Below, one piece after another: positions 7,544-16,313 of a DNA stretch of 64,000 nucleotides. The DNA is from a virus. The notes under the pieces are model-generated. The model was not told where the DNA came from and searched no databases. It worked only from the letters and a program-made list of their open reading frames with translations. Where the stretch lies: positions 1-64,000 of the IMG/VR virus record IMGVR_UViG_3300032323_003754, one strand, 5' to 3'. Both the position numbers and the translations under genes were made by a program. Positions within the stretch are counted from its first letter, which is position 1; each line of letters starts with the position of its first letter.

Positions 7544-8665
7544 ATGTCCTTCGAAAAAATAAGAAGACTCAGGGTTTCTTTCGGTAACTTTTTAAAAGAA
7601 CCGGAAAAAGAAAAAGAAAATATCAAAAGCGTTGAGATTAAAAATAGACCCCTGAGCAGTATGACCCCTACCATTATTAGTTACTATTCAGATTTCAATG
7701 ATACCAAGTATTATGAGAATTTTGCTAATATCCTAACAGAAAGATGTAAATCCTTTAATGTACATCATGATATAAGTGAGCTACCGTCTAGAGGTAATTA
7801 TGGAGTTAACTGCCTAATGAAGCCCGAATTTATATTGAGTAAAATAAAAGAATACAAAAAACCTTTAATCTGGATGGACTGCGATACTGATTTTAGAGAA
7901 CCTTTCCCACAGTTTAACGAAGTTAAGGAAGATATAGGTATGGCAACGCATAGCGGGGATCTTGACGGAATCAAAGCATCCCCTTTATATTTCAATTATA
8001 CCAAAGGTGCTTTTAGAATAATAAGAGAATGGGTAGTCCATTGTAGAGCTTGTTATGACCAAGGAATAGTCGAACTTGATCATGATGCGTTAAAGCATTA
8101 TGTTCTAGATTTTTTAAATGGATCATATACATCTTATTTATTAACACACAACTGGAATGATTTTGTGCATGGACGTTATATCTGGAATGGGAATTCAAGG
8201 GTTGATGGAAAGATGCAAATACACAAAAAAGTTGGTGTAAGCGACGATGTGAGAAGATCTTATTCTAACGGAGTTAAATACATTAAATTGTTTTTTGAAT
8301 CTGAAAATGAAAAAGTATTTGAAAGTGCCTTGAATTTTTTAAACAAGTTTTCTAACAGATCTAGATTATCCTTTAACTTTTCTCCTAAGCTTCTATCTGT
8401 ATCTAAAAACAACGGGTACTTTAATTCACTTGAAATAGAATCAGGTGGATCCGTATATTTCGATGATATCGATTTTGATAATAATACTATTGGTAAAACC
8501 AATGTTTTAATTTCGGTCAATAACGTTAAAGACATAGAAAATGAATGGGATCTTAAAATACTATCAATGGTAGAAGGAGATGTTAATCCTCTTTATGAAC
8601 TAAATTTTAATGATGATGGTAAAGGCGGTATTAAAATAAAAACATCTAGAAAAATATGGATATGA
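7544..8665 (+). CDS. GT-A fold glycosyltransferase-like protein with C-terminal extension
   Basis: Residues about 40-240 look like a GT-A transferase: ISYYSDFNDTKYYENFA near the N-terminus and WMDCDTDF at 110-117 with the DxD metal site, followed by a segment rich in His and aromatic residues. Residues about 245-373 form a separate acidic beta-rich tail without a recognised motif, which could bind a partner or glycan. The N-terminal 38 residues are basic and may also be an extension. It overlaps the fucosyltransferase-like gene by 10 bases, consistent with one operon. The leader is almost entirely A and lacks a Shine-Dalgarno sequence. Confidence 0.65.
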   Translation: MSFEKIRRLRVSFGNFLKEPEKEKENIKSVEIKNRPLSSMTPTIISYYSDFNDTKYYENFANILTERCKSFNVHHDISELPSRGNYGVNCLMKPEFILSKIKEYKKPLIWMDCDTDFREPFPQFNEVKEDIGMATHSGDLDGIKASPLYFNYTKGAFRIIREWVVHCRACYDQGIVELDHDALKHYVLDFLNGSYTSYLLTHNWNDFVHGRYIWNGNSRVDGKMQIHKKVGVSDDVRRSYSNGVKYIKLFFESENEKVFESALNFLNKFSNRSRLSFNFSPKLLSVSKNNGYFNSLEIESGGSVYFDDIDFDNNTIGKTNVLISVNNVKDIENEWDLKILSMVEGDVNPLYELNFNDDGKGGIKIKTSRKIWI

Positions 8666-9513
8666 TAAAAGGAATAGGTATGCCTTTCCCTGCTGAATAC
8701 TCCTCCTGCTCAAATATTAAACCTAATTTATTTTCTTGGACTAGTGGGGAATCTGACTTACATGTTTATATAGATGATAAGATAATAGATGGATTATCTA
8801 CACCTAGACATGATTTAAAATTCGGATGGCTTTGTGAATCCCCTGCAATAGCACAGGATATTCATAGTGTAATTAGGGAAAATCCACAAAGATTTAAAAA
8901 CAAATATGCTGGTATATTTACCTGTGATGAAAGCTTACTGGTAGATCCATTTTTTATCTATGCTCCTCCTGGATCTAATCTTCCATGGGTTAAACCTGAT
9001 GAAATGAATCTCTATGAAAAATCTAAGGTTTGTTCTATGATATCCTCCCCGAAAGCAAGAACACAGGGACATCAGTATAGATTAGAGATAGCTGGATTAC
9101 TTAAAAATAAATTGGATCTCTTCGGAGGTGCACACGGGTCTCCTAGAATTGGCGAGGGGTCCGGACCTAATCAAGACTGGTGGAGGTCTAAGTTACCTGC
9201 AATAAAAGACTATATGTTTTCTGTTGTTTTTGAGAACACCACACACGACAAATACTACACCGAAAAAATAACAGACTGCTTTGCAACGGGTACTATTCCT
9301 ATTTACTGGGGCACAAGAAAGATAGTAGAAGATTTTAATCCTGATGGAATTATATTCTATAACTCTTCTTTTTCTATTGACGATCTAAATTCTAATTTGT
9401 ATTACAATAAAATGAACGCAATAAAAGAGAATTTAGAAATAGTAAAATCTATGAAATCATCAGATGATATTATTTACGAAAAAATAAAAAAAATAAGGAA
9501 TGCAAAAAGATAA
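8656..9513 (+). CDS. GT10-type alpha-fucosyltransferase-like protein
   Basis: Residues about 185-235 carry the C-terminal signature of glycosyltransferase family 10: FEN at 192-194, YTEK at 201-204, then CFATGTIPIYWG at 208-219, equivalent to the donor-binding motif of bacterial and animal alpha-1,3/1,4-fucosyltransferases. GDP-fucose is the donor in this family. The same cluster encodes the two enzymes that make GDP-L-fucose, which strengthens the call. The N-terminal half is divergent, as expected for the acceptor-binding part. The acceptor is unknown. It overlaps both neighbours by 10-14 bases. Confidence 0.8.
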   Translation: MDMIKGIGMPFPAEYSSCSNIKPNLFSWTSGESDLHVYIDDKIIDGLSTPRHDLKFGWLCESPAIAQDIHSVIRENPQRFKNKYAGIFTCDESLLVDPFFIYAPPGSNLPWVKPDEMNLYEKSKVCSMISSPKARTQGHQYRLEIAGLLKNKLDLFGGAHGSPRIGEGSGPNQDWWRSKLPAIKDYMFSVVFENTTHDKYYTEKITDCFATGTIPIYWGTRKIVEDFNPDGIIFYNSSFSIDDLNSNLYYNKMNAIKENLEIVKSMKSSDDIIYEKIKKIRNAKR

Positions 9514-10138
9514 AACAATATTGGTAACATCTTTTTATATTCCCGAAAGAGAAGACAGGTTAAGGGAATTAGAATATTGTATTGATAGAAATAATAAAAA
9601 CACACTAATAGATTTAATAGTTCTTGTCGTAGAAGAGGGAACCCCTGAAAATCTAATTCCTGCTATAAAAAAGGCAAAAATAGAATGGGTCTCTAAAAGG
9701 CCAACATATCAGGATCTTTTTAATATTGCTCTGAACAATATAGAGGAATCAAAAGGATTCATGATAATAGCCAACAGCGATATCTTTTATATGAAAGAGG
9801 ATATTGCTAAGATGAAAGAAAGAATAGAGGATAAAGATGTCTTTGCTCTTTCCCGTTGGGAATTTAATTTTAGAAAACCTCATACACATCATGACACTTG
9901 GGATAGTCAAGACAGCTGGATTTTTAAAAATACGATTCTATCTGGTAACTATGATATAAAACTTGGAATTCCTGGATGCGACAATAAAATAGCATATGAA
10001 TTACAAGAAGCTGGACACACGATTAAAAACCCTTCTAAGTCTATAAGATCCTATCATTTTCATAAATCGGAATATAGGACATACGTTGAAGATGATAGAA
10101 TAGAAGAACCTTATTTATTTATTAATACCGAAGAATGA
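9500..10138 (+). CDS. Glycosyltransferase-like protein (GT-A type, family unclear)
   Basis: The 212-residue protein begins with a strand ILVTSFYIP. It has MIIANSDIF at 88-96, where the Asp could correspond to a DxD-type site, and ends in a conserved-looking RSYHFHKSEYRTY segment. These features and the position among glycosyltransferases support a transferase, but the family is not clear to me. It overlaps the preceding gene by 14 bases and the next by 4 (ATGA), so it is translationally coupled. Confidence 0.55.
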   Translation: MQKDKTILVTSFYIPEREDRLRELEYCIDRNNKNTLIDLIVLVVEEGTPENLIPAIKKAKIEWVSKRPTYQDLFNIALNNIEESKGFMIIANSDIFYMKEDIAKMKERIEDKDVFALSRWEFNFRKPHTHHDTWDSQDSWIFKNTILSGNYDIKLGIPGCDNKIAYELQEAGHTIKNPSKSIRSYHFHKSEYRTYVEDDRIEEPYLFINTEE

Positions 10139-10791
10139 GCAAAATAGATTTAAAAAGGATAACTGCAGTTTGCATAGATGGAAGACCTTACGATGAAGCA
10201 AGGTACGGGAGATATAATATTATTCTTAATTTCTTTCTTGCAAATATAGAATTTGGTTCGGTAAAAATGATAACAACACGCAATCCTGGTATAGAAGGAG
10301 TTTCGCATATTAAAATAGATGAGTTTGATATATCGGGTTATTCCAAATTCTGTCTGCATGAATTAACAAGACATGTTGATACAGAATTCTGTCTTATCTT
10401 CCAGGACGATGGATTTATTGTTAATCCAAACGCATGGAATGATTTATTTTATGATTATGATTATATAGGATCTCCCTGGCCACTTTACATGGGCTGGCCA
10501 AAAGAAGGACAACAAGTAGGTAACGGAGGATTTTCACTCAGAAGTAAAAAACTCCTCGAATTTACTAAGACATTCGCTGAACATTCCACACAGAACGAAG
10601 ATACCTATATAGTTTCAGATAGAAGGGAATCAGTAATTAATGCTGGATTAAAAATAGCTCCTGTTGAAATTGCTAGATTATTTTCAGTAGAAAACCCAAT
10701 TGATAATGAGCATAATATCAATACATGTTTCGGATTTCATAGCAAAAACAAGACAGAAGACGCGATCGAAAAAATAAACACACATGAGTAG
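10135..10791 (+). CDS. DUF5672-like glycosyltransferase
   Basis: The protein has the pattern I associate with DUF5672 transferases: FQDDG at 89-93, YIGSPWP at 110-116, VGNGGFSLRS at 128-137, NEDTYI at 154-159 and a late FGFH. The DD pair is the probable metal-binding site, and GNGGFSLRS is the segment shared with many GT-A enzymes. Sugar and acceptor are unknown. It overlaps the genes on both sides by 4-8 bases within the glycan operon. Confidence 0.7.
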   Translation: MSKIDLKRITAVCIDGRPYDEARYGRYNIILNFFLANIEFGSVKMITTRNPGIEGVSHIKIDEFDISGYSKFCLHELTRHVDTEFCLIFQDDGFIVNPNAWNDLFYDYDYIGSPWPLYMGWPKEGQQVGNGGFSLRSKKLLEFTKTFAEHSTQNEDTYIVSDRRESVINAGLKIAPVEIARLFSVENPIDNEHNINTCFGFHSKNKTEDAIEKINTHE

Positions 10792-11551
10792 AAAAATAAT
10801 AGAATGCATGCCATTTTTTAATGAACTAGATTTATTAGAAATGAGACTTGAAATAACCTCAGATTATGTAGATTATTGGGTAATTAGTGAATCTAATAGA
10901 ACTTTTTCTGAAATAGAAAAACCACTATACTTAAAAGAAAATTTAGATAAAAGATTTTCTAAATTTAAAGACCGTATAATAAGAGTTGAATATGAATGTA
11001 AATCTGGTCCTTGGTGGAATGAATTCGGTTCAAGAAACTGTTTAGGAAAATATGTATTAGAAAACTTTAATCAGGATGATTTAATAGTTCTAGCCGACTG
11101 TGATGAAATCCCAGATTATCGTAAAATAGATTTCAATTCTCAGTTTCCAGCAATAGTTGAGACTAAGGGTTATTATTACTATTTGAATTGCAAACAAAAT
11201 GAGAATTTTAGAATAGTATCAATATTCCCGGTATCCTATTTAAATGAGATAGAAACGTACAGGATGAGAGCATGTGCTGGTATGGATGTTCCCGTAATAG
11301 AAAATGCTGGATGGCATTGGAGTTTTTTAGGTGGTGCAGAAAAAATATCAGAAAAAATAAAAGCCTATGCACATCAAGACATGAATATCCCAGAATATTC
11401 CGATGTTGACAAAATAGAAAAGAGACTATCAGATCTTAGTGATGTATTTGATAGATCTTTAGGGTATAAGATAGTTGATATAGACGACACATTCCCTGAT
11501 TATGTTGTAAACAACCAAGAAAAATTATCGAATTTTATATTTAAAAAATGA
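10784..11551 (+). CDS. GT17-like glycosyltransferase
   Basis: The sequence matches glycosyltransferase family 17 in its landmarks: CMPFFNELDLLEMRL at 8-22, ADCDEIP at 104-110 as the DxD metal site, and GWHWSFLGG at 176-184 followed by EKISEKIKAYAH. Characterised GT17 members transfer beta-1,4-linked N-acetylglucosamine in eukaryotes, while bacterial and viral members are mostly untested, so the sugar is not certain here. The length of 255 residues covers the catalytic domain without a membrane anchor. It is coupled to both neighbours by short overlaps. Confidence 0.78.
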   Translation: MSRKIIECMPFFNELDLLEMRLEITSDYVDYWVISESNRTFSEIEKPLYLKENLDKRFSKFKDRIIRVEYECKSGPWWNEFGSRNCLGKYVLENFNQDDLIVLADCDEIPDYRKIDFNSQFPAIVETKGYYYYLNCKQNENFRIVSIFPVSYLNEIETYRMRACAGMDVPVIENAGWHWSFLGGAEKISEKIKAYAHQDMNIPEYSDVDKIEKRLSDLSDVFDRSLGYKIVDIDDTFPDYVVNNQEKLSNFIFKK

Positions 11552-12204
11552 ATTTAGAATGTGTAAAAATTCTTGAATCTATAAACGATTTAGATACCAA
11601 GGATAAATTAATAGAATGGGTTAGATCAACAGCCGGATCAAGTAACGTTGATTATTTTATGTGCGAAAAATCTGGGGGATTAAGATTACAACAGGTCCCT
11701 GAAGAATATGCTGCTGTTCTTTTCGAGATTAAATCCTTAAATCCAAAGTCATATTTAGAAATAGGAATAGGAAACGGGGGATCCTGGATGACTTGCTCTT
11801 ATTTTTTAAGACACAGTCTTGAAAAATCCAGAGCAGTTGATAATTTAGCATATTATCAGGCAATAGATCAAAAAATAGAAGAGATAGAATTTGTCGAAAG
11901 CTTTTTAAGATCCACGATAAATGATGTTTCTTTTTTTAATTCCGATTCTAAAATTTTTCTAGAGGGTCACGATGAAAAATATGATGTTATTTTCATAGAC
12001 GGAGATCACAGTTACGAGGGGGTTAAAAAAGATTTTTTAAAATGCCTAAGAAATATAAACCCGGAAGGTGCTATGATTTTTCATGATATAGCTTCCGTGG
12101 GTGCTCCTGGGGTTGTACAATTCTGGGAGGAAGTCAAGACCCAATACAAAAACAGGGAATTTATTCATAGCAATACCTGTGGTATGGGAATAATTTATTT
12201 TTAA
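11548..12204 (+). CDS. Class I SAM-dependent methyltransferase
   Basis: Residues 70-78 read LEIGIGNGG, the glycine-rich SAM-binding motif I. FIDGDHSYEGVKKDF at 149-163 and GAMIFHDI further on match the Methyltransf_24 group, which includes sugar and polysaccharide O-methyltransferases related to cephalosporin hydroxylase-like proteins. In a glycan cluster it most likely methylates a sugar, but protein or lipid substrates cannot be excluded. It overlaps the GT17-like gene by 4 bases. Confidence 0.78.
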   Translation: MNLECVKILESINDLDTKDKLIEWVRSTAGSSNVDYFMCEKSGGLRLQQVPEEYAAVLFEIKSLNPKSYLEIGIGNGGSWMTCSYFLRHSLEKSRAVDNLAYYQAIDQKIEEIEFVESFLRSTINDVSFFNSDSKIFLEGHDEKYDVIFIDGDHSYEGVKKDFLKCLRNINPEGAMIFHDIASVGAPGVVQFWEEVKTQYKNREFIHSNTCGMGIIYF

Positions 12205-12210
12205 AAACAA

Positions 12211-12822
12211 ATGGCAACATTAACAGTAGTAGTAGCATCTTATAAGTACGGACATCTAGCAGCTCATTGTTTAGAAAGTTTGCAGTCTCAGTCAGTCTAT
12301 CCAGACGAGGTGCTATTCGTCGATGATGGTGTTGGTGATTGTTTACATCTGCCTAAAATTTATAAAGATGTCAAATATACATTCAGAGAAAAAAACCTAG
12401 GCGTTATAGATAACTTTCAGGATATGCTTTCGAAGGTTAAAACCGATAAATGTATGTTTTTAGGTGCAGATAACTGGTTAAGATCTAATGCTATAGAAAT
12501 CTTACTAAAACCTAAGACCGACATAGTTTGTTATGACATAATATTAACAGGACCTAAAAAGGAAGATATAGCGCATAACTATGGATATCAAAAAAAGATC
12601 TATGGCGATTATTATTGGTCAAGATTTGGTCAACATCACGGATCAATGGTTTACAATACTGAGATGGCAAAATCTGTTGGTGGATACAGAGGACATAACG
12701 GAAGAAACTCAAACGAAGATGAAAATCTATGGTCAGATCTATTAAAAGCCGGTGCAACAGTGAAACACATAAAACAAGGATTACTTTACTACAGAAGACA
12801 CCATCAAAATTATAATCAGTAA
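12211..12822 (+). CDS. Family 2 glycosyltransferase
   Basis: This is a compact GT2 enzyme of 203 residues. It opens with TVVVASYKYGHLAAHCLESL, the typical first strand and helix. VDDG at 37-40 binds the nucleotide, GADN at 85-88 takes the DxD position, and NEDENLW at 168-174 lies where the catalytic base motif (ED) is expected. No membrane segment is present. The donor is unknown. It follows the methyltransferase gene by 6 bases and precedes the FkbM gene by 5. Confidence 0.85.
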   Translation: MATLTVVVASYKYGHLAAHCLESLQSQSVYPDEVLFVDDGVGDCLHLPKIYKDVKYTFREKNLGVIDNFQDMLSKVKTDKCMFLGADNWLRSNAIEILLKPKTDIVCYDIILTGPKKEDIAHNYGYQKKIYGDYYWSRFGQHHGSMVYNTEMAKSVGGYRGHNGRNSNEDENLWSDLLKAGATVKHIKQGLLYYRRHHQNYNQ

Positions 12823-12827
12823 ATTAT

Positions 12828-13457
12828 ATGTACAGTCAATTAGGAGAAGACGAGATAATATTAAAATATTTCTCGGATTTTAAAGAAAAATACGGCTCAT
12901 TTCTATCTAATAATATTTTAGATATAGGAGCTAATGATGGGATTACCATATCAAATACCAGAGCCCTTATATTAAAATATGGGGAGATAAAAGGATACTT
13001 TGTAGAACCTAATCCTATATGTTTTGAAAAGTTAAGAGAATTATACGGTGAATCTCATAATATTTACAATTTTGCAATATCCGATAGTGAAGGTAGAATG
13101 GAAATGTATTGCAACGGCAGTCATTTATCTAGTTCTGATAATGGATTATTATCAACCCTTGTTTTAGAAGAAACTAAAAGATGGGGAGATGAAAAATGGG
13201 ATCTAGTAGAGGTTGATGTTAAAAGATATCCATTCGGCGAAATAAACTTTGATTTTATATCAATTGATACCGAGGGTATGGACGAAACCATTCTTTTTCA
13301 AATTGATCTATTAAAAACGTGGATGCTTTGTATAGAATGGAATTCAAATCAGGAAAGAAAAAACACAATAGATAATTACTGTAAAAAATTCTCCATGAAT
13401 CTTCTGCATGAAAATGACATAAATCTTATTTATACCAAAACACCTAATGGGTTTTAA
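12828..13457 (+). CDS. FkbM-family methyltransferase
   Basis: The start MYSQLGEDEIILKYF and the motif LDIGANDGI at 31-39 are typical of FkbM-type SAM-dependent methyltransferases, followed by FVEPNP and FDFISIDTEGMDE. These enzymes often O-methylate sugars in capsule, lipopolysaccharide or glycoprotein clusters. Together with the other methyltransferase at 11548 it could methylate or cap the glycan built here. The gene ends just before the GDP-fucose synthesis pair. Confidence 0.85.
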   Translation: MYSQLGEDEIILKYFSDFKEKYGSFLSNNILDIGANDGITISNTRALILKYGEIKGYFVEPNPICFEKLRELYGESHNIYNFAISDSEGRMEMYCNGSHLSSSDNGLLSTLVLEETKRWGDEKWDLVEVDVKRYPFGEINFDFISIDTEGMDETILFQIDLLKTWMLCIEWNSNQERKNTIDNYCKKFSMNLLHENDINLIYTKTPNGF

Positions 13458-13479
13458 TTCTGTTAATAAAAAAACAAAG

Positions 13480-14415
13480 ATGAAAAAGAAAATTGCAATA
13501 TTTGGAGGGACTGGTTTAGTTGGATCTAGTTTGGTTAAAAAATTAGACACTAAAAAATACGAGGTTTATGCCCCGACCCGGGCGGATTTGGATCTATTTG
13601 ATGGTAAAAAAGTATCAGACTGGTTTACAGAAAACAAGGTAGAACATGTAATATTAGCAGCAGCAAGAGTTGGAGGCATAGTTGCTAATTCTACATACCC
13701 AACTGAATTTCTGTATGAGAATTTAAGTATACAAAATAACATCATAATGTCCGCTTTAAAAAGTGGAGTTGAAAATCTTATATTTTTAGGCTCATCTTGC
13801 ATATACCCAAGGGAATGTCCTCAGCCAATTAGAGAAGAATATCTTTTAACCGGACCTTTAGAAAAAACAAATAAGTCTTATGCTCTTGCAAAAATTGCAG
13901 GAATACAGCTTTGCGATTCTATAAGGGAGCAGTATAGAAAAAATTATTATTCTCTAATGCCGTGTAATCTTTATGGACCTGGTGATAACTTTGATTTAAA
14001 TGCATCTCATGTTATTCCGGGAATGATCCGAAAAATAGAGAATGCTAGAGATAATAATGAACCAACACTTAAATTACTAGGAACTGGAAGACCCCTCAGA
14101 GAATTTCTTTATATCGAAGATCTAGCAGATGGCGTGATATTTATGCTAGAAAATTATAAAGGAACTGAAGGATTAATTAACGTGGGAAGCGGGACTGAAG
14201 TATCCATAAAAGATCTAGCAAATATAGTTGCTCGTTCCATAGGATACAAAGGAGAAATTCTATTTGATACTGAGGGATTAGACGGAACCCCTAGAAAAAT
14301 AATGGACAATTCAAAGATAGAATCTTTAGGTTGGAAACCTAAAATGACCCTAGAAATGGGAATAGAAGAAACCATTAAATGGTATTGGGATAATAAAGAT
14401 AAAGTTAGAAAATGA
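13480..14415 (+). CDS. fcl: GDP-L-fucose synthase
   Basis: The enzyme converts GDP-4-keto-6-deoxymannose to GDP-L-fucose by epimerisation and NADPH reduction. It is an extended SDR protein with GGTGLVG at 9-15 binding the cofactor, GSSCIYP at 104-110 holding the catalytic Ser, and YALAK at 134-138 holding the catalytic Tyr-Lys pair. I chose the ATG at 13480 (311 residues) because it places the Rossmann motif at the usual distance from the N-terminus. An ATG at 13447 would add eleven residues and overlap the previous gene. The stop overlaps the start of the dehydratase gene by 4 bases, so the two steps are coupled. Confidence 0.9.
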   Translation: MKKKIAIFGGTGLVGSSLVKKLDTKKYEVYAPTRADLDLFDGKKVSDWFTENKVEHVILAAARVGGIVANSTYPTEFLYENLSIQNNIIMSALKSGVENLIFLGSSCIYPRECPQPIREEYLLTGPLEKTNKSYALAKIAGIQLCDSIREQYRKNYYSLMPCNLYGPGDNFDLNASHVIPGMIRKIENARDNNEPTLKLLGTGRPLREFLYIEDLADGVIFMLENYKGTEGLINVGSGTEVSIKDLANIVARSIGYKGEILFDTEGLDGTPRKIMDNSKIESLGWKPKMTLEMGIEETIKWYWDNKDKVRK

Positions 14416-15419
14416 AAACAGCGTTAATCACAGGGGTAAATGGACAGGATGGATCATATTTAGCAGAGTTACTTCTGAATAAAGGGTATATGGTTCATGG
14501 CACGATTAGAAGATCCTCGTCGTTCAATTCGGGAAGAATCGAGCATTTCAGAGAGCATCCTAATTTTAAAAGACACTATATGGATCTAACTGATTCGGGA
14601 AACGTCTCCCATATAATTTCACAACTAAAACCTGACGAGATCTATAATTTAGCTGCTCAGAGCCATGTTAAAATCTCCTTTGATATTCCAAATTATACTG
14701 GACAGGTTGATGCTATGGGAACACTAAATGTTCTGGAAGCAATCAGAACACATTCCCCAAATTCTAAATTATATCAGGCTTCTACGTCAGAATTATATGG
14801 TAAGGTTCAAGAAACCCCCCAGAAAGAAACAACCCCATTCTATCCTAGATCTCCGTATGGAGTTGCTAAATTATATGGATATTGGATTGTTAAAAATTAT
14901 AGAGAATCATATAATCTTTTTGCATGCAATGGAATTCTTTTTAATCACACATCACCACGTAGGGGTGAAAACTTCGTAGAAAAAAAAATTATAGATTCTC
15001 TTTGTCAAATCAAAAAAGGAAAAGTAGACATATTAACATTGGGTAACCTTTCTGCTCGTAGAGATATAGGACATGCAAAAGAATATGTTGAAGGAATGTG
15101 GAGAATGTTACAATTAGATTCTCCGGAAGATTTTGTTCTAGCAACTGGCGAGACATATTCCATTAAAGAAATGGTTAATATGGTGTGTAAAAAACTCGAT
15201 TTAGATATAGAATGGAAAGAAGGAGGGGAACAAGAAATTGCAATAAACAAATCCACTGGTAGGGTTATTATAGGAATAGATCCTAAATATTATAGACCAG
15301 CAGAGGTTGAGATTTTACAGGGAGATGCTTCTAAAGCTAAATCGCTATTAGGATGGGAACCAAAACTATCTCTGTCAGAAATATTTGATGAGATGATAGC
15401 AGAATCACTAAAGGATTAG
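14412..15419 (+). CDS. gmd: GDP-mannose 4,6-dehydratase
   Basis: This enzyme makes GDP-4-keto-6-deoxymannose from GDP-mannose, the substrate of the preceding gene product. The sequence is canonical: [19 protein letters not shown] with the cofactor loop at 7-14, [10 protein letters not shown] near 30-39, STSELYG at 124-130, and YGVAK at 149-153 with the catalytic Tyr-Lys. At 335 residues it is close to the usual 340-375. It ends the plus-strand glycan operon and overlaps the convergent small gene at 15416 by 4 bases. GDP-mannose itself must come from the host, as no mannose pathway genes are seen here. Confidence 0.93.
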   Translation: MKTALITGVNGQDGSYLAELLLNKGYMVHGTIRRSSSFNSGRIEHFREHPNFKRHYMDLTDSGNVSHIISQLKPDEIYNLAAQSHVKISFDIPNYTGQVDAMGTLNVLEAIRTHSPNSKLYQASTSELYGKVQETPQKETTPFYPRSPYGVAKLYGYWIVKNYRESYNLFACNGILFNHTSPRRGENFVEKKIIDSLCQIKKGKVDILTLGNLSARRDIGHAKEYVEGMWRMLQLDSPEDFVLATGETYSIKEMVNMVCKKLDLDIEWKEGGEQEIAINKSTGRVIIGIDPKYYRPAEVEILQGDASKAKSLLGWEPKLSLSEIFDEMIAESLKD

Positions 15420-15649
15420 TGATTAGTGTTTGATACAATTTCATTTGCCTTTATTAAATCATCTAGTGTTTTAACTTCGTATTTAGTTTGCCCGGGTACA
15501 CCCCAATCTTTTTGTTCACCCCAATTAATAAATCCCTGATGTGTAATATGGTTTCCTGAATTATAGGAAAAATCATGATTTCCCTCTTTAGCTGAAGATT
15601 TTTCAAACTCGTTTCTTGAGCTAATGTTTTTATATCCGTATTTTTCCAT
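15416..15649 (-). CDS. Small unknown protein
   Basis: A 77-residue hydrophilic protein, Asn/Lys/Gly-rich, without recognised motif or membrane segment. It starts at the last base of the upstream minus-strand gene stop (TAATG), so the two are translationally coupled. Its 3' end overlaps the gmd gene by 4 bases. It could be a virion component or a host-takeover protein; nothing in the sequence decides. Confidence 0.55.
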   Translation of the reverse strand: MEKYGYKNISSRNEFEKSSAKEGNHDFSYNSGNHITHQGFINWGEQKDWGVPGQTKYEVKTLDDLIKANEIVSNTNH

Positions 15650-16227
15650 TATTTCTTTTTCTTTCTTAGGTTAGCCTTTGCTTGTTTATAAAGTGCTTTA
15701 TCACCCATTTTGGTGGTCTTACCCCCGGTAACAAAAGAATTAACCCTTGCCATTGCCCATTGCTGGGGATTAGTTCCTGGAATATGTCCTATTTTCCATG
15801 CTGCGTACCCTCTTTTCCATACCTTCTTTAAAATCCCTAAAGGAAATCTAGTTTTTTCTGATTTCTTTTTAAGTGCTTTATTTACTGGACTAGAAACAGA
15901 ATCTACACCTTCATTAAGGTTATCTAGATTATATTCTTCATTTAGCTCGTTAAAAACCTCCCAAGCTGCAATTTCCGCTGCTTCTACAAAAGAATCAAAT
16001 CCTAATAGTTCGTTGTTTTCACTTTCTCCAAACATTTTCTTGTATTTATTCGTGTATTGGCTGGTTTTAGTAGCAACCTTCTTACCCTTACCTGCCTTGC
16101 CTGACTTATAATCTGCGTCCCATTCAGTATACGCCGAGGGATCATTATCTGCTTTATCTTTATTTTTTTTAATTTCCCTTTTCATTATTCTGGGATTTTT
16201 GGATAAATATTTCTTAGGAACTTTCAT
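15649..16227 (-). CDS. Basic phage protein, DUF5824-like
   Basis: The 192-residue protein has Lys-rich ends and a distinctive core: FPLGILKKVWKRGYAAWKIG, then GTNPQQWAMARVNSFVTGG. I associate this with the phage domain DUF5824, often in small basic proteins or at the ends of larger ones; the family name is from memory. The central part includes an acidic stretch (NELNEEYNLDNLNEG). Its biochemical role is not known. The start is close to an AATATATAGA promoter-like element on the minus strand. Confidence 0.65.
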   Translation of the reverse strand: MKVPKKYLSKNPRIMKREIKKNKDKADNDPSAYTEWDADYKSGKAGKGKKVATKTSQYTNKYKKMFGESENNELLGFDSFVEAAEIAAWEVFNELNEEYNLDNLNEGVDSVSSPVNKALKKKSEKTRFPLGILKKVWKRGYAAWKIGHIPGTNPQQWAMARVNSFVTGGKTTKMGDKALYKQAKANLRKKKK

Positions 16228-16231
16228 AATT

Positions 16232-16241
16232 CTATATATTC
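16232..16241 (-). promoter_or_regulatory. Late-promoter-like AATATATAGA element in divergent spacer
   Basis: On the minus strand AATATATAGA ends about 5 bases before the ATG at 16227. The 86-base spacer to the plus-strand gene at 16314 also holds an inverted repeat TTCAGG/CCTGAA (16239-16255) and a TATAATAAA sequence on the plus strand near 16275. Confidence 0.3.
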
Positions 16242-16313
16242 AGGTTTATCCTGAAATAATTCCTAATTATTTTCTATAATAAAATAACAGCAAGTAAATC
16301 GCCTTAGCGGACC

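Noticed and set aside
13447-13479. Earlier ATG for GDP-L-fucose synthase
   Set aside because: It adds eleven polar residues before the Rossmann strand and overlaps the previous gene; possible but less likely than 13480.
6941-15419. The glycan cluster as a piece of bacterial chromosome or assembly chimera
   Set aside because: It is flanked on both sides by phage-type genes, uses the same AT-rich style and leader type, and is embedded without mobile-element traces. A transfer origin in the past remains possible.
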